A DNA stretch of 26,277 nt from Gemmatimonadota bacterium (lineage in GTDB: Bacteria; Latescibacterota; UBA2968; UBA8231): the NCBI GenBank assembly GCA_002712305.1, contig PATE01000036.1, forward strand, positions 1 through 26,277, read 5' to 3'. The notes under the pieces are model-generated. The model worked only from the letters and a program-made list of their open reading frames with translations. It did no database searches and was not told the DNA's origin. A program made the position numbers and the translations under genes. The stretch's first letter is position 1; every line of letters begins with the position of its first letter. Shown piece after piece: positions 17,264-25,729 of the stretch.

Positions 17264-17506
17264 AAGACAGACGAGTACCAACCGATCGCATGCTCCTTCC
17301 ACGATCGATTGGAGGCGGCAGCAGTGACCCGCACCGAGTGCGAACTCGTCTACCGAGGGTCCGACGGTGCACAGGCGACAGAGGTCCTGCGTATTGCCGA
17401 TGTCTTCTCACGCGACGGTGCGGAGTACATCACCAACGACGCGGGAGAGCAGATCCGGCTGGACCGGATCATCTCCCTCGACGGAGTCGCCCTTCCCCCT
17501 GACTAG
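17234..17506 (+). CDS. Rof-like Rho-binding antiterminator
   Basis: A 90-residue protein resembling Rof (PF07073). The recognisable order is YQPIACSFHDRLEAAAV, a stretch of strands with TECELVY, then VFSRDGAEYI and the end motif IRLDRIISLDG. E. coli Rof has matching YQPI..., ...VEYL and ...LRLDKITSF segments, as I recall them. Rof binds Rho and blocks its action, so the predicted role is modulating transcription termination. The start region is a 15-nt tandem duplication (ATGCCAGGAAGCGAC then ATGCCAGGAAATGAC), giving two in-frame ATGs at 17234 and 17249. GGAGAGG precedes the first, and AGGAA inside the first repeat can serve the second. It lies 26 nt after the amidohydrolase, probably co-transcribed but functionally unrelated. 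Confidence 0.75.
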   Translation: MPGSDMPGNDKTDEYQPIACSFHDRLEAAAVTRTECELVYRGSDGAQATEVLRIADVFSRDGAEYITNDAGEQIRLDRIISLDGVALPPD

Positions 17507-17549
17507 GTGGTCGATCTGTGACCGCACTGTTCGACTGCAGAAATGTGAC

Positions 17550-17574
17550 CCACGACTGAGAGGTGAGTCCGTGG
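17550..17574. terminator. Possible bidirectional hairpin between convergent genes
   Basis: CCACGACT and AGTCCGTGG can pair as an 8-bp stem with one bulged base and an 8-nt loop, in the gap between the Rof-like stop and the stop of the minus-strand 587-residue gene. There is no T-tract on either strand, so intrinsic termination is doubtful. Confidence 0.25.
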
Positions 17575-17580
17575 CCCTCC

Positions 17581-19344
17581 CTACGCCGTCCGATCCCAGG
17601 GGAAGGCGAAGCTCGGCTGACTGGTGTAACGCTGTGTACCGATCTTCAGCGTCGCGCCAGCACCCGGGGCCAGTTCGACGGCGAAGGAGGTTCCATCCAC
17701 CTCGATCAGCTCGCCATTCACAGACACACTGTCGAAACGATGCTCCCCGTAGGCGCCTCCCTGCACGATGACGCGTCGGCCGCTGACCTGATCAGTATTC
17801 ACGAGCGTGACCGTCGTGGAGTCTGCTTCGAGTTTTTCGACCAAAGCGCCTACACCGTCGGGCATACCAGGCCGATGCTGCTCGGGGTCGAAATAGCGCA
17901 GGCGGCAGTGCAGCGGACAGCCGTGCCTGGGCGCCATGCCTCCAAGCATGAGTTCGACGAGAGAACCGATCGTGGCCGGGTTCAGGGGATTCGGATTGTC
18001 TGACAGGCGGGTGTCCGGTGTGGTCGTGTCGTTGTGCACTTTCTCCATCTGCCCGCGCACACGTTCGAAGTCTCGCTGCAGAGCCGCGACGGGATAGTCG
18101 CCGTCATTGCCTTCGAGGAATCCGATCCAGCCACCGTCGGTGTTCAGACGCTTCAGGTCGTCGCGCTCCATGGACCAGTAATAGACGTCGAGGGCGCCGA
18201 GCGAATACGGTGCGGTTGAGTAGTTATACCAGCCCTCGTCGCCAAACATGTGTGGATACTGCTGTTCGCCGTCGATCGTCTTCGCATGGCTGTTGATCTT
18301 GTCGATCATCTGCCGCCACACATCGACGTACCGCTGATCGCCACTGAACAGAAGAGCATTGCCGAAACCCGCGATACCAAGGTGGTGGGTATTGCGACTG
18401 GAGAGGCCGCCAGTCTGTGGTACGGTGACAGTGAAGGCCCAACCATAACAGCCGCCATACCACTTGCCGTCGCACTCGCCGCCGATGGTGCCGTCCAGGC
18501 CGATGTTGGTGGGGATGATGCCGTCGTTTTCGATCGTCCGCTGCCGCCAGGCCTCTGTGTATTCCAGCACCCAGTCGCGGAAACTCTCTTCACCGGTGAG
18601 GGCGAAGGCATTCAGGCCGAGGGTTGTCGCCACCATGTTAGAAGGGTGGTCGCCTGCGACGTCTGTATAGTCCTCGAAATGGGCGAGCATCTCGGCGAAG
18701 TTCCGTTCACCGTGGAGGGCGTTGAATCTGCCTTCGACTTCCTCCATTGGATCACCGGCCCAATCCAGGGCCGTCGCCTTGCGCAGCATGGGGCCGCGAC
18801 TGCCGTTGAGGAGGCTGCGAATGATCTTGTGTTCCTTGTCGTAATTGGGGGCTTGTGGATCGTCTCCCATATAGAACCCAGCGAAGCGCCGCGCGCGTTT
18901 GTCGAAATTGCGTGCCGTGGGGTCCATCAAGCCGTGCAGATTGAAGGTCGTGAGTCCCTCGCCATTGTGAACCCAGTCGAACATGACGGGAAACTCGCGG
19001 TAGTACATCCCATCGCGAGCAAAGGGGACCTCCGTGGTCTTGGCCTCTGTGTATTGCTTCAAATGCCCTTCCCAGCCCAGTTCACACATGGCGCGCAATT
19101 CGTCACCCCCGCCGAGCACATACAGGACAGGCCAGTTCACCAGGTTTTCGATGGCGTCATCGGGACCGTCGTTGCCACCCCAGCGCGGGATGCATTCGAG
19201 GTATCCACGTTCGTCGAAGTAACGCTCGAAGAATTCACCGCATGCACGTTCCTGCGCGCGGATCAACTCCCATTCCATCAGGGCCCAGGCAGGGGGGGCC
19301 ATGGGTGTATCGATGCGGACATGACTCTGCTTCAGATAGCTCAC
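17581..19344 (-). CDS. Uncharacterised 587-residue protein, predicted (alpha/alpha) barrel plus beta-sandwich
   Basis: The start is GTG at 19344, with AAGGA five nucleotides before it. No signal peptide is apparent, so the protein is probably cytosolic. The first 450 residues are rich in aromatic helices with glycine-containing turns (IPRWGGNDGPDDAIENL, GWEGHLKQYTEA, NTHHLGIAGFGNALLFSGD). This resembles six-hairpin glycosidase or lyase toroids. The last 90 residues alternate hydrophobic residues (TTVTLVNTDQVSGRRVIVQG), like a beta-sandwich. I associate this architecture with hypothetical proteins of planctomycete-like and FCB polysaccharide loci, but cannot name a CAZy family or catalytic residues. 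It stands alone on the minus strand and diverges from the porZ-like gene. A carbohydrate-related role is inference from fold-like features and neighbourhood. Confidence 0.7.
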   Translation of the reverse strand: MSYLKQSHVRIDTPMAPPAWALMEWELIRAQERACGEFFERYFDERGYLECIPRWGGNDGPDDAIENLVNWPVLYVLGGGDELRAMCELGWEGHLKQYTEAKTTEVPFARDGMYYREFPVMFDWVHNGEGLTTFNLHGLMDPTARNFDKRARRFAGFYMGDDPQAPNYDKEHKIIRSLLNGSRGPMLRKATALDWAGDPMEEVEGRFNALHGERNFAEMLAHFEDYTDVAGDHPSNMVATTLGLNAFALTGEESFRDWVLEYTEAWRQRTIENDGIIPTNIGLDGTIGGECDGKWYGGCYGWAFTVTVPQTGGLSSRNTHHLGIAGFGNALLFSGDQRYVDVWRQMIDKINSHAKTIDGEQQYPHMFGDEGWYNYSTAPYSLGALDVYYWSMERDDLKRLNTDGGWIGFLEGNDGDYPVAALQRDFERVRGQMEKVHNDTTTPDTRLSDNPNPLNPATIGSLVELMLGGMAPRHGCPLHCRLRYFDPEQHRPGMPDGVGALVEKLEADSTTVTLVNTDQVSGRRVIVQGGAYGEHRFDSVSVNGELIEVDGTSFAVELAPGAGATLKIGTQRYTSQPSFAFPWDRTA

Positions 19345-19629
19345 GAGGATCCTTGCTCCGTCGTTACGGAAGGAATGGCTGGTCGGATGATTGGCACACC
19401 GGATTCTGCATCATTCACTTGCGATTCGTGCCAAATCGAGGTTGTGAGATAAAGGGGCCACCACAAGACGGTCAAGGTTCGTCCTGCTTGTTGCTGGTCA
19501 TTCGACGTGCTAGCTTTCCCATGCGAATCCCGGTGCCGTGTCGGGCGTCAAATCGACGAGCAACAACCACACCGCCGAAACGGCACCCACTTGCGCAGTC
19601 TGGCCATTCAACCCAATAGGAACCTGCTC
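19345..19629. promoter_or_regulatory. Divergent intergenic region upstream of the porZ-like gene
   Basis: This 285 bp gap lies between two divergent starts. It holds an imperfect inverted repeat with 14-nt arms (12 of 14 matching) at 19486-19499 (GCTTGTTGCTGGTC) and 19555-19568 (GACGAGCAACAACC), with a 55-nt loop. The porZ frame stays open back to a GTG at 19507, but that stretch does not look like protein. I found no convincing -35/-10 pair. Confidence 0.35.
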
Positions 19630-21912
19630 TTGCGTCAGACCGCAGCCCACAGAATCGCGTTCGTTCCACGAAGTTTTCTGCGTACACATTGGGTTGCCCT
19701 CTTCGTTGGCTTTTGTCTCGGATTGCTGGTTACGGAAGCAGATGCGCAGGCCGGCGCATGGCGAGCGCTTACGAGCATGCGACCCGTCAACGCCCTGGCC
19801 GTTGTGGAAGGTGCCGTCTTCGGGGCCACACCAGGGGGCGTACTGCGCTACGATCCAGTGAGCGAAACGTACAGACGCTTCACCCGGGCCGATGGGCTGG
19901 ATGCCAATGTCGTTCTGTCCGTGAGCGCAGATTCGTCGGGCAGCCTGTGGTTTGGAACCGATGGGGAAGGGCTCCGCCGGCTGCGCCTTGCCGACGAACG
20001 ATTCGTGTCCACTCAAGGCGCACTGCAGGGCCTCAAGATCAACGCGATCGCAGTCAACGACGACAGACTCTTCGTGGGAACTGACGTTGGCGTCAGCGTC
20101 TATCTCGTGGCCAGCGGCCGGGTCAAGGAGACCTATCGCCAGCTCGGGAGTTTTCAGAAGGACACGGAGGTGCGAGCACTGGCCATTCACGAAGGTCAGC
20201 TCTTTGCGGCCACGAGCGATGGGATTGCACGCGCGCCGCTGCAGGCGACGAATCTACAGGATCCAGACAGTTGGGTGTCGACGCGCCTCATGGGGGACAG
20301 TTCGAGTCTCATCGTCCACAATGACACGCTTCTCAGTGGTGGAGCCTTCGCTGCATGGCGCTTCGACGACAGCCAGTCGCGCTGGCGCTCCTTCGCTGTC
20401 CTCGGCCAGGTAGAAGGCCTGGCCAGCTTCGGTAGTCCTGCGAGACTCGTGGCCAACGTCGACGGATCTCTGCAGGAGCGCATGTCAGATGAGACCTGGG
20501 AACCTCTCGAGTTCACCGGCGAGGTTCATTCGATTTTTGCTTCGGCTGACGAACTGTGGATTGGCACCGATACCGGATTGGCCGCCGTGGGACGACCTGC
20601 CCCGTCCCCTCTGCGGGATGCGCCCAGCAACGCGTTCTTCGACGTCGAAACCGGCGGAGATGGTGAACTATGGGTCGCCAGCACAGCCAGTGACAGGGAT
20701 GGTGTACCGGCCGGTGTCTTTCGCTTCGATGGCGACGGTTGGGAAGTCCACAACCGAACTCAGGGTCTGCCCTCCGATTTTGCCGTGGGGATCGCACAGG
20801 ATCCTTCACAGAACCTGTGGGTCACCACGTGGGGCTGGGGGATTGCTGTCCTCGACGACAACGAGGTCTGGCAACGATTCGATCATCGTAACTCTGCGCT
20901 TCGTGGAATCACGCAGCCGAGTGTTCCGGAGTTCGTAGTGGTCAGTGATATCCAGCCGGACGCGCAGGGGGCCATGTGGATGACGAATGTCCAGGCCGGT
21001 CTTGTGGTGATGGAGGGTTTTCCTGACGTCAGGAGTTTCCTGCACGATCTGGATGCACTCGGGCTTCCGGCGGCTGCGCACCTGAGTCGGGTTGCCATCG
21101 GACCGGACGCCCGCAAGTGGGTGGCGACGGCAACGGAAGGCTTCGTGTACTTCGACGACGGCGGTGACCCCTTCACAGCGGGCGTTGCCTCCGCGGTGGT
21201 CAGCCCCGCGACTGAGCCCCGGCTGCGCAGCGCCAACATTACTGCCATCGCTGTTTCTGCTGCCAATGTCGTCTGGGTGGGGACTGACAACGGACTCTAC
21301 CGACTCACATGGGCCTACAATTCCAGTACCGGGCGGCTCACATTTCCAACCTGGCGTGAGTATCGACTGGAGAATGGGCTCAACTCCAATTTCATTACAT
21401 CCATTGCCTTTGATGATCAGGGAAATGTCTGGGTTGGGACTCGGGCGGGGCTCTCCTGGCTCAGGACGACGGGGACGCTTGTCACCACCTTCACAACGGA
21501 CAACAGTGGCCTGATCCACGACCGCGTCCAATCGGTCACCTATGAAGTGGCGAATGGTTCGCTATGGATTGGCACTTTCGGCGGCCTCGGGCAGTTGCAG
21601 GTGGGGCTCAATCTCGCTGGCACCGATGAGCAAGCTGGCCCTGTCCTGTACCCAAATCCCTTCGTCATCGACGATGTTGAGAATTCGCGACTGACGCTGG
21701 CTGGTCTGCCACTCGACTCAGAGGTGACGCTGTACACACTGACTGGACAGTTGGTTCGTTTTCTGGAGCCCGAGCAGGGAGCGACGGTGATCGCCTGGGA
21801 CGGCACCGATCAAGACGGAAAGATCGTCGGACCGGGCATCTATTTTTATCGGGCTACGACGCGTGACGGGCGCTCGCTTCGAGGCAAGTTTGCGATTGTT
21901 CGTGCGCGCTGA
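19630..21912 (+). CDS. porZ: PorZ-like T9SS surface protein: two beta-propellers with C-terminal sorting-type domain
   Basis: The TTG at 19630 is chosen as start: AGGAA lies at 19618-19622 with a 7-nt spacer, and it places a Sec signal correctly (RSFLR, hydrophobic WVALFVGFCLGLLV, then TEADAQA). The upstream open frame has no ATG. The mature protein opens with WRALTSMRPVNAL and carries Reg_prop-type propeller repeats: LWFGTDGEG at 106, LWIGTDTG at 309, LWVTTWGWG at 396, VWVGTDNG at 548, VWVGTRAG at 600 and LWIGTFGG at 645. The last 90 residues begin at YPNPF (674-678) and have the strand pattern of a T9SS type A/FlgD-like C-terminal domain. At 760 residues the architecture matches PorZ, which binds A-LPS at the surface and works with PorU in Bacteroidetes. 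It overlaps the PorU-like gene. The symbol rests on architecture plus neighbour. Confidence 0.72.
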   Translation: MRQTAAHRIAFVPRSFLRTHWVALFVGFCLGLLVTEADAQAGAWRALTSMRPVNALAVVEGAVFGATPGGVLRYDPVSETYRRFTRADGLDANVVLSVSADSSGSLWFGTDGEGLRRLRLADERFVSTQGALQGLKINAIAVNDDRLFVGTDVGVSVYLVASGRVKETYRQLGSFQKDTEVRALAIHEGQLFAATSDGIARAPLQATNLQDPDSWVSTRLMGDSSSLIVHNDTLLSGGAFAAWRFDDSQSRWRSFAVLGQVEGLASFGSPARLVANVDGSLQERMSDETWEPLEFTGEVHSIFASADELWIGTDTGLAAVGRPAPSPLRDAPSNAFFDVETGGDGELWVASTASDRDGVPAGVFRFDGDGWEVHNRTQGLPSDFAVGIAQDPSQNLWVTTWGWGIAVLDDNEVWQRFDHRNSALRGITQPSVPEFVVVSDIQPDAQGAMWMTNVQAGLVVMEGFPDVRSFLHDLDALGLPAAAHLSRVAIGPDARKWVATATEGFVYFDDGGDPFTAGVASAVVSPATEPRLRSANITAIAVSAANVVWVGTDNGLYRLTWAYNSSTGRLTFPTWREYRLENGLNSNFITSIAFDDQGNVWVGTRAGLSWLRTTGTLVTTFTTDNSGLIHDRVQSVTYEVANGSLWIGTFGGLGQLQVGLNLAGTDEQAGPVLYPNPFVIDDVENSRLTLAGLPLDSEVTLYTLTGQLVRFLEPEQGATVIAWDGTDQDGKIVGPGIYFYRATTRDGRSLRGKFAIVRAR

Positions 21913-24900
21913 CAGACTTCGCACTCTCGCGACGACGGCGTTCGTGCTGTGGGCAGCCGCGGCGGATTCGATCCCGCCATCCGCCCAGATGTCGGTCCAG
22001 GTGCCGGCCGACCGGGTTCCGGGGATCCAGGCTCCGGCAGTCAAGGTTATTGGGGAGGGGGCGGGGTTCGTCCGCCTCGCACGCACGACGGATCGTCCCG
22101 ACGCGACCGGTCATCGTGCCCTCGTAGGAATTCCCCTCAGCGGCCTACTGAGCCTGCAGATCGCAGACGCACCCGCTTCACAGCAGGCCGCAGCGCGACT
22201 TGGGCGGGTCGGCTTTTTTCGAGACCAGCGTGTAGTGGAAGTCCTGTTCACACCACGTGCCGAGGCGAATTCGGCTCCCGTCGTTGTGGACCTCTCCTTC
22301 GACGCGACGACGAAACGGGTTCCCATCCCGCGCGCTTCCTTCTACGAAGACCTGACGTATCGAGGTGCCATCCTCAACCACGATCAGTCACGGATCTGGA
22401 GACGCGGACCTCAGGCTGCTAAGCGTGCCGGTTCATCCCAGGATTCCGGACTCGTAGGGCCCGCTTTCAAGGTGACCATACAGAAGGAGGGGATCTACCG
22501 TCTCACAGGTGAGGAACTGATGGCGGCGGGAGCGCCAGCCAGCATCCGCGTGTCCTCGATTGCCCTCTACAACGGAGGCGGTCAGCGGTTGTCCGAAGTG
22601 GGCGAGCCGGCGGTGCAGTTGCGGCCTGTGAGTTTCCATCTCGAAGATGGCGGCGACGGCCTGTTGGACGCCGATGACCATCTTCTGTTTTACGGGCAGT
22701 CCACCGATCGCTGGATTGCCGATCCTGATGGGGAGCGACGTTTCCTCACGAACCCCTTCACCGGATCGAATGTGTATTGGGTTTCCATCGGTGCAGGGGT
22801 GCCGACCGATTCAGAGACGATCGACGGGTCCCTGGTTGGCGACCCCGCAATACACACGACCTACACGGTACGCGAACACTACGAACTGCAGCGGGCACCA
22901 CTGAACATCGCGCCAGGGAGTATTCCTTCGGGGAAGGAGTGGTACTGGGAACTGCTGCAGCCTGGTGTGCCGCAGACGCTCGATGTCTCCCTCTCGGACG
23001 CTGCGTCGACCGCCGTGACCTTGCGAGTCGGAGTCACCACACATGCCCTTGGCGACGCGAGGGTACAGCTGTTGTGGGATACGAGGGTTGTGGCCACAAG
23101 TTCGCTGCCGCGTGATGAACTGACCGTCCTGCAGGACACGATCGAAGTCGAGGGCGGGGCAGGGCAGCTGAAGGTACGCGCTCTGGGGGACAGCACGGCT
23201 TTCCTCGACTGGTACGAAGTCGAGTACGAACGCCATCTGTCTACCGTCGATGGAATGCTGATCTTCGATGGCGCGTCGGCAGATCGGGCCGCCTATGCGC
23301 TGACCGGATTCGATACGGCACCGAGACTCTTCGACGTCTCCGACGAGGGGCTCACACAGATCACAGGGGCGTCGTTCGACGAGACCGCTGGGCAGCTCTC
23401 CTTCCAGGCGGCGGCGACTGACGGGATGCGGCGCTATGCCGCTGTGATCGACTCCTCATTGATGACCGTTTCCAACGTGCAAGCTCGGTCCCTGGGTGAA
23501 CTGAGGGGGTCCGGTGGTGCCGACTACGTTGTGATCACCCACGCAGACTTCAGCAGCGCTGCACAGGATCTCGCCGATTGGCGAGCCACCGACGACCGCC
23601 ATGCACCGGCTCCCTCGGTGGCGTTGATCGATGTCGCCCAGATCTACGACGACTTCAGCGGTGGTCTGTTCGACCCCACCGCGATTCGCGATTTCCTCCG
23701 CCACGCCCACCAACACTGGAGTCCCGCTCCAAGTTTCGTGGTCCTGTTTGGCGATGGCACCTACGACTATCGAAATCACTCCGGCACAAGTCCCGGCAAC
23801 TGGATCCCGCCCTACGAAGATGGTGTGAGCACGTACGATGAGTGGTACACCTACGTCTCGGGTGATGACACCCTTCCTGACATGGCCATCGGCCGTCTCT
23901 CGGTGCAGACCGCCGACGAGGCTCAGACCGTCGTGGACAAGTTGATCGACTACGATCGAACGCCAGAGCTTGGCCCCTGGCAGGGGCGGATCCTGCTGGT
24001 GGCGGACGACACGTTCAACGCCGATGAGCCCCACCTGATCGAAACGATGTTTACCCACGACAGTGAAGACCTGGCGGCTCAATTCATGCCCCCGGGACTG
24101 GATCTTGAAAAACTCTACCTGGTGGAATTCCCTTTCACGGGTCGCTTCAAGCCGACGGCTCGCGACGCCTTCGTCCGGGCCTTCAACGACGGCGCTGTAC
24201 TTCTTACGTGGGTCGGTCACGGCAACTCACGTGTTTTCGCGCACGAACACATCTTCGTATTGCCCACCGATCTGCAGGCGATCGACAATAGCAGGCGATT
24301 GCCCTTCGTCTTCGCCGCAGCCAGCCAGATGGGTGTGTTCGATGATCCAGATCTGGACTCCATGCCGGAAGCTCTCGTCAAGTGGCCCCGAGGCGGGGCG
24401 ATCGGCATGATCGCGGCGTCGCGCATCGGTTTCCACAACAGCAACATGGCCCTTGCCCGCAACTTTCACGCGAGCATGTTCACCAGCGGTCGGCGTTTCG
24501 TACCTGTGGGCCTGGCCCTGCTGGAGGCGAAACTTGCGACGGATGTCTTCCGCGAGAACGAGAGACGATACACCCTATTCGGAGACCCGCTGACGCGACT
24601 TTCAATGCCCGCCCTGGGCATCCGATTGGTCACGGCCGACACACTGCAGGCCCTCGGCGTGGAGCGATTCGAAGGTGAGGTGGTTGGCGACGATGGTGTC
24701 CTTCTGCGCGGATTCAACGGTGAAGCTCGAGTGCAGGTCTTCGATTCGGTCGTGAACCGGCGCGAGCTTCGATCGGGGGAGCCCCTCGTCTACGATCAAC
24801 CTGTGGCAACCCTGTTCCGGGGGGTGGTTCCCGTCGTCGGAGGACGCTTCTCCGGGAGTTTTACCGTGCCGAAGGACATTACCTATCGGGGGGGGCGAGG

Positions 24901-25603
24901 CCGTATCAGCGTCTACGCGTCGGCGGCGCAGGTCGCTGCCTTCGGTTCGGTCGACGGGTTGGTCATGTCAGGCACAGCGCCGGATGCACAGCCCGACACC
25001 GATGGGCCGGATATCTCGATGGGTATCGCCGGCCAGTCCTTCAACTCCGGTGACTTTGTGCCTTCGAAGATTCGCCTTCACGTCACGATCGAGGACGTGA
25101 GTGGGATCAATATCGCTGGAGACGTGGGCCATGAGATCGTGCTCATCGTTGACGGTGATCGTCAGGACGTGACCTCCAAGTTCCAATCTGGTGAGGACTA
25201 CCGCGTGGGAGGTTTCGCCGTGGATCTACCATCGCTAGAGGAGGGGCGGCACGATATCTCCATCGAAGCATGGGATACGCACAACAACTGGTCAGAGAAA
25301 CGCGTGACGGTCCAGGTCTCTGCGGCGCAGGTGATCGAGGATGCCCTCTTTCATCCCAATCCCACTTCCGGGGCAGGACACTTTTCCTTCGCTCTGTCGG
25401 GGCCGGCGAACGTGAGAATCCGCGTCCACTCGGTGAGTGGCAGATTGGTCGACGAGGTCTCAGCGGCAGGGAATCGCGGGCACAATCAGATTCTTTGGGA
25501 GCCACCGGTTCGGCTCGCTGGCGGCAGCTACCTCTACCGCATCACCGCCATGGGGGATGCAGGAATGGCCACAGCGGACGGCGTCATACAGGTCAAACGG
25601 TGA
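21890..25603 (+). CDS. porU: PorU-like C25-family T9SS protein with Cys-to-Ser at the expected nucleophile
   Basis: A protein of about 1237 residues. The start is uncertain: TTG 21890 has GAGG 5 nt before it, while the frame opens at GTG 21863; either overlaps the PorZ-like gene. A signal-like LATTAFVLWAAAA follows. The N-terminal part has GIYRLTGEELMAAGAP and a later SIALYNGGG, as in PorU N-domains. The C25 region (about 545-900) has LFGDGTYDYRN (619-629), LPDMAIGRL near 665, TWVGHGN with H777, and FDDPDLDSMPEALV. Family members read about ATCEFxxFDDP at the nucleophile; here it is FAAASQMGVFDDP, with S812 (codon AGC) in that place. A sorting-type domain begins near HPNPTSG (1155). In P. gingivalis PorU is the sortase that cleaves cargo C-terminal domains and joins cargo to lipopolysaccharide. 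Whether this copy is active is open. Confidence 0.78.
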   Translation: MRLFVRADRLRTLATTAFVLWAAAADSIPPSAQMSVQVPADRVPGIQAPAVKVIGEGAGFVRLARTTDRPDATGHRALVGIPLSGLLSLQIADAPASQQAAARLGRVGFFRDQRVVEVLFTPRAEANSAPVVVDLSFDATTKRVPIPRASFYEDLTYRGAILNHDQSRIWRRGPQAAKRAGSSQDSGLVGPAFKVTIQKEGIYRLTGEELMAAGAPASIRVSSIALYNGGGQRLSEVGEPAVQLRPVSFHLEDGGDGLLDADDHLLFYGQSTDRWIADPDGERRFLTNPFTGSNVYWVSIGAGVPTDSETIDGSLVGDPAIHTTYTVREHYELQRAPLNIAPGSIPSGKEWYWELLQPGVPQTLDVSLSDAASTAVTLRVGVTTHALGDARVQLLWDTRVVATSSLPRDELTVLQDTIEVEGGAGQLKVRALGDSTAFLDWYEVEYERHLSTVDGMLIFDGASADRAAYALTGFDTAPRLFDVSDEGLTQITGASFDETAGQLSFQAAATDGMRRYAAVIDSSLMTVSNVQARSLGELRGSGGADYVVITHADFSSAAQDLADWRATDDRHAPAPSVALIDVAQIYDDFSGGLFDPTAIRDFLRHAHQHWSPAPSFVVLFGDGTYDYRNHSGTSPGNWIPPYEDGVSTYDEWYTYVSGDDTLPDMAIGRLSVQTADEAQTVVDKLIDYDRTPELGPWQGRILLVADDTFNADEPHLIETMFTHDSEDLAAQFMPPGLDLEKLYLVEFPFTGRFKPTARDAFVRAFNDGAVLLTWVGHGNSRVFAHEHIFVLPTDLQAIDNSRRLPFVFAAASQMGVFDDPDLDSMPEALVKWPRGGAIGMIAASRIGFHNSNMALARNFHASMFTSGRRFVPVGLALLEAKLATDVFRENERRYTLFGDPLTRLSMPALGIRLVTADTLQALGVERFEGEVVGDDGVLLRGFNGEARVQVFDSVVNRRELRSGEPLVYDQPVATLFRGVVPVVGGRFSGSFTVPKDITYRGGRGRISVYASAAQVAAFGSVDGLVMSGTAPDAQPDTDGPDISMGIAGQSFNSGDFVPSKIRLHVTIEDVSGINIAGDVGHEIVLIVDGDRQDVTSKFQSGEDYRVGGFAVDLPSLEEGRHDISIEAWDTHNNWSEKRVTVQVSAAQVIEDALFHPNPTSGAGHFSFALSGPANVRIRVHSVSGRLVDEVSAAGNRGHNQILWEPPVRLAGGSYLYRITAMGDAGMATADGVIQVKR

Positions 25604-25729
25604 TGTCGTTCTGAGATGACTCTCGTTCTGTTCGGCACGTTGTGTCCCACCCGCCGAAAGAATTACTCTTCACGCTCTTGAGTGACGCAATCTTTCTGGC
25701 CCCTAGTGGGTGGGTGGAGGAGAGTTCGG

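Noticed and set aside
18250-19452. A 400-residue plus-strand open frame opposite the 587-residue gene.
   Set aside because: It is antisense to a frame with a ribosome site and coherent architecture, and its translation shows no recognisable motif, so it is probably a shadow.
25646-25714. CCCACCC and GGGTGGG inverted repeat before the M28-type gene.
   Set aside because: Seven-base low-complexity arms separated by 55 nt are easily expected by chance in GC-rich DNA.
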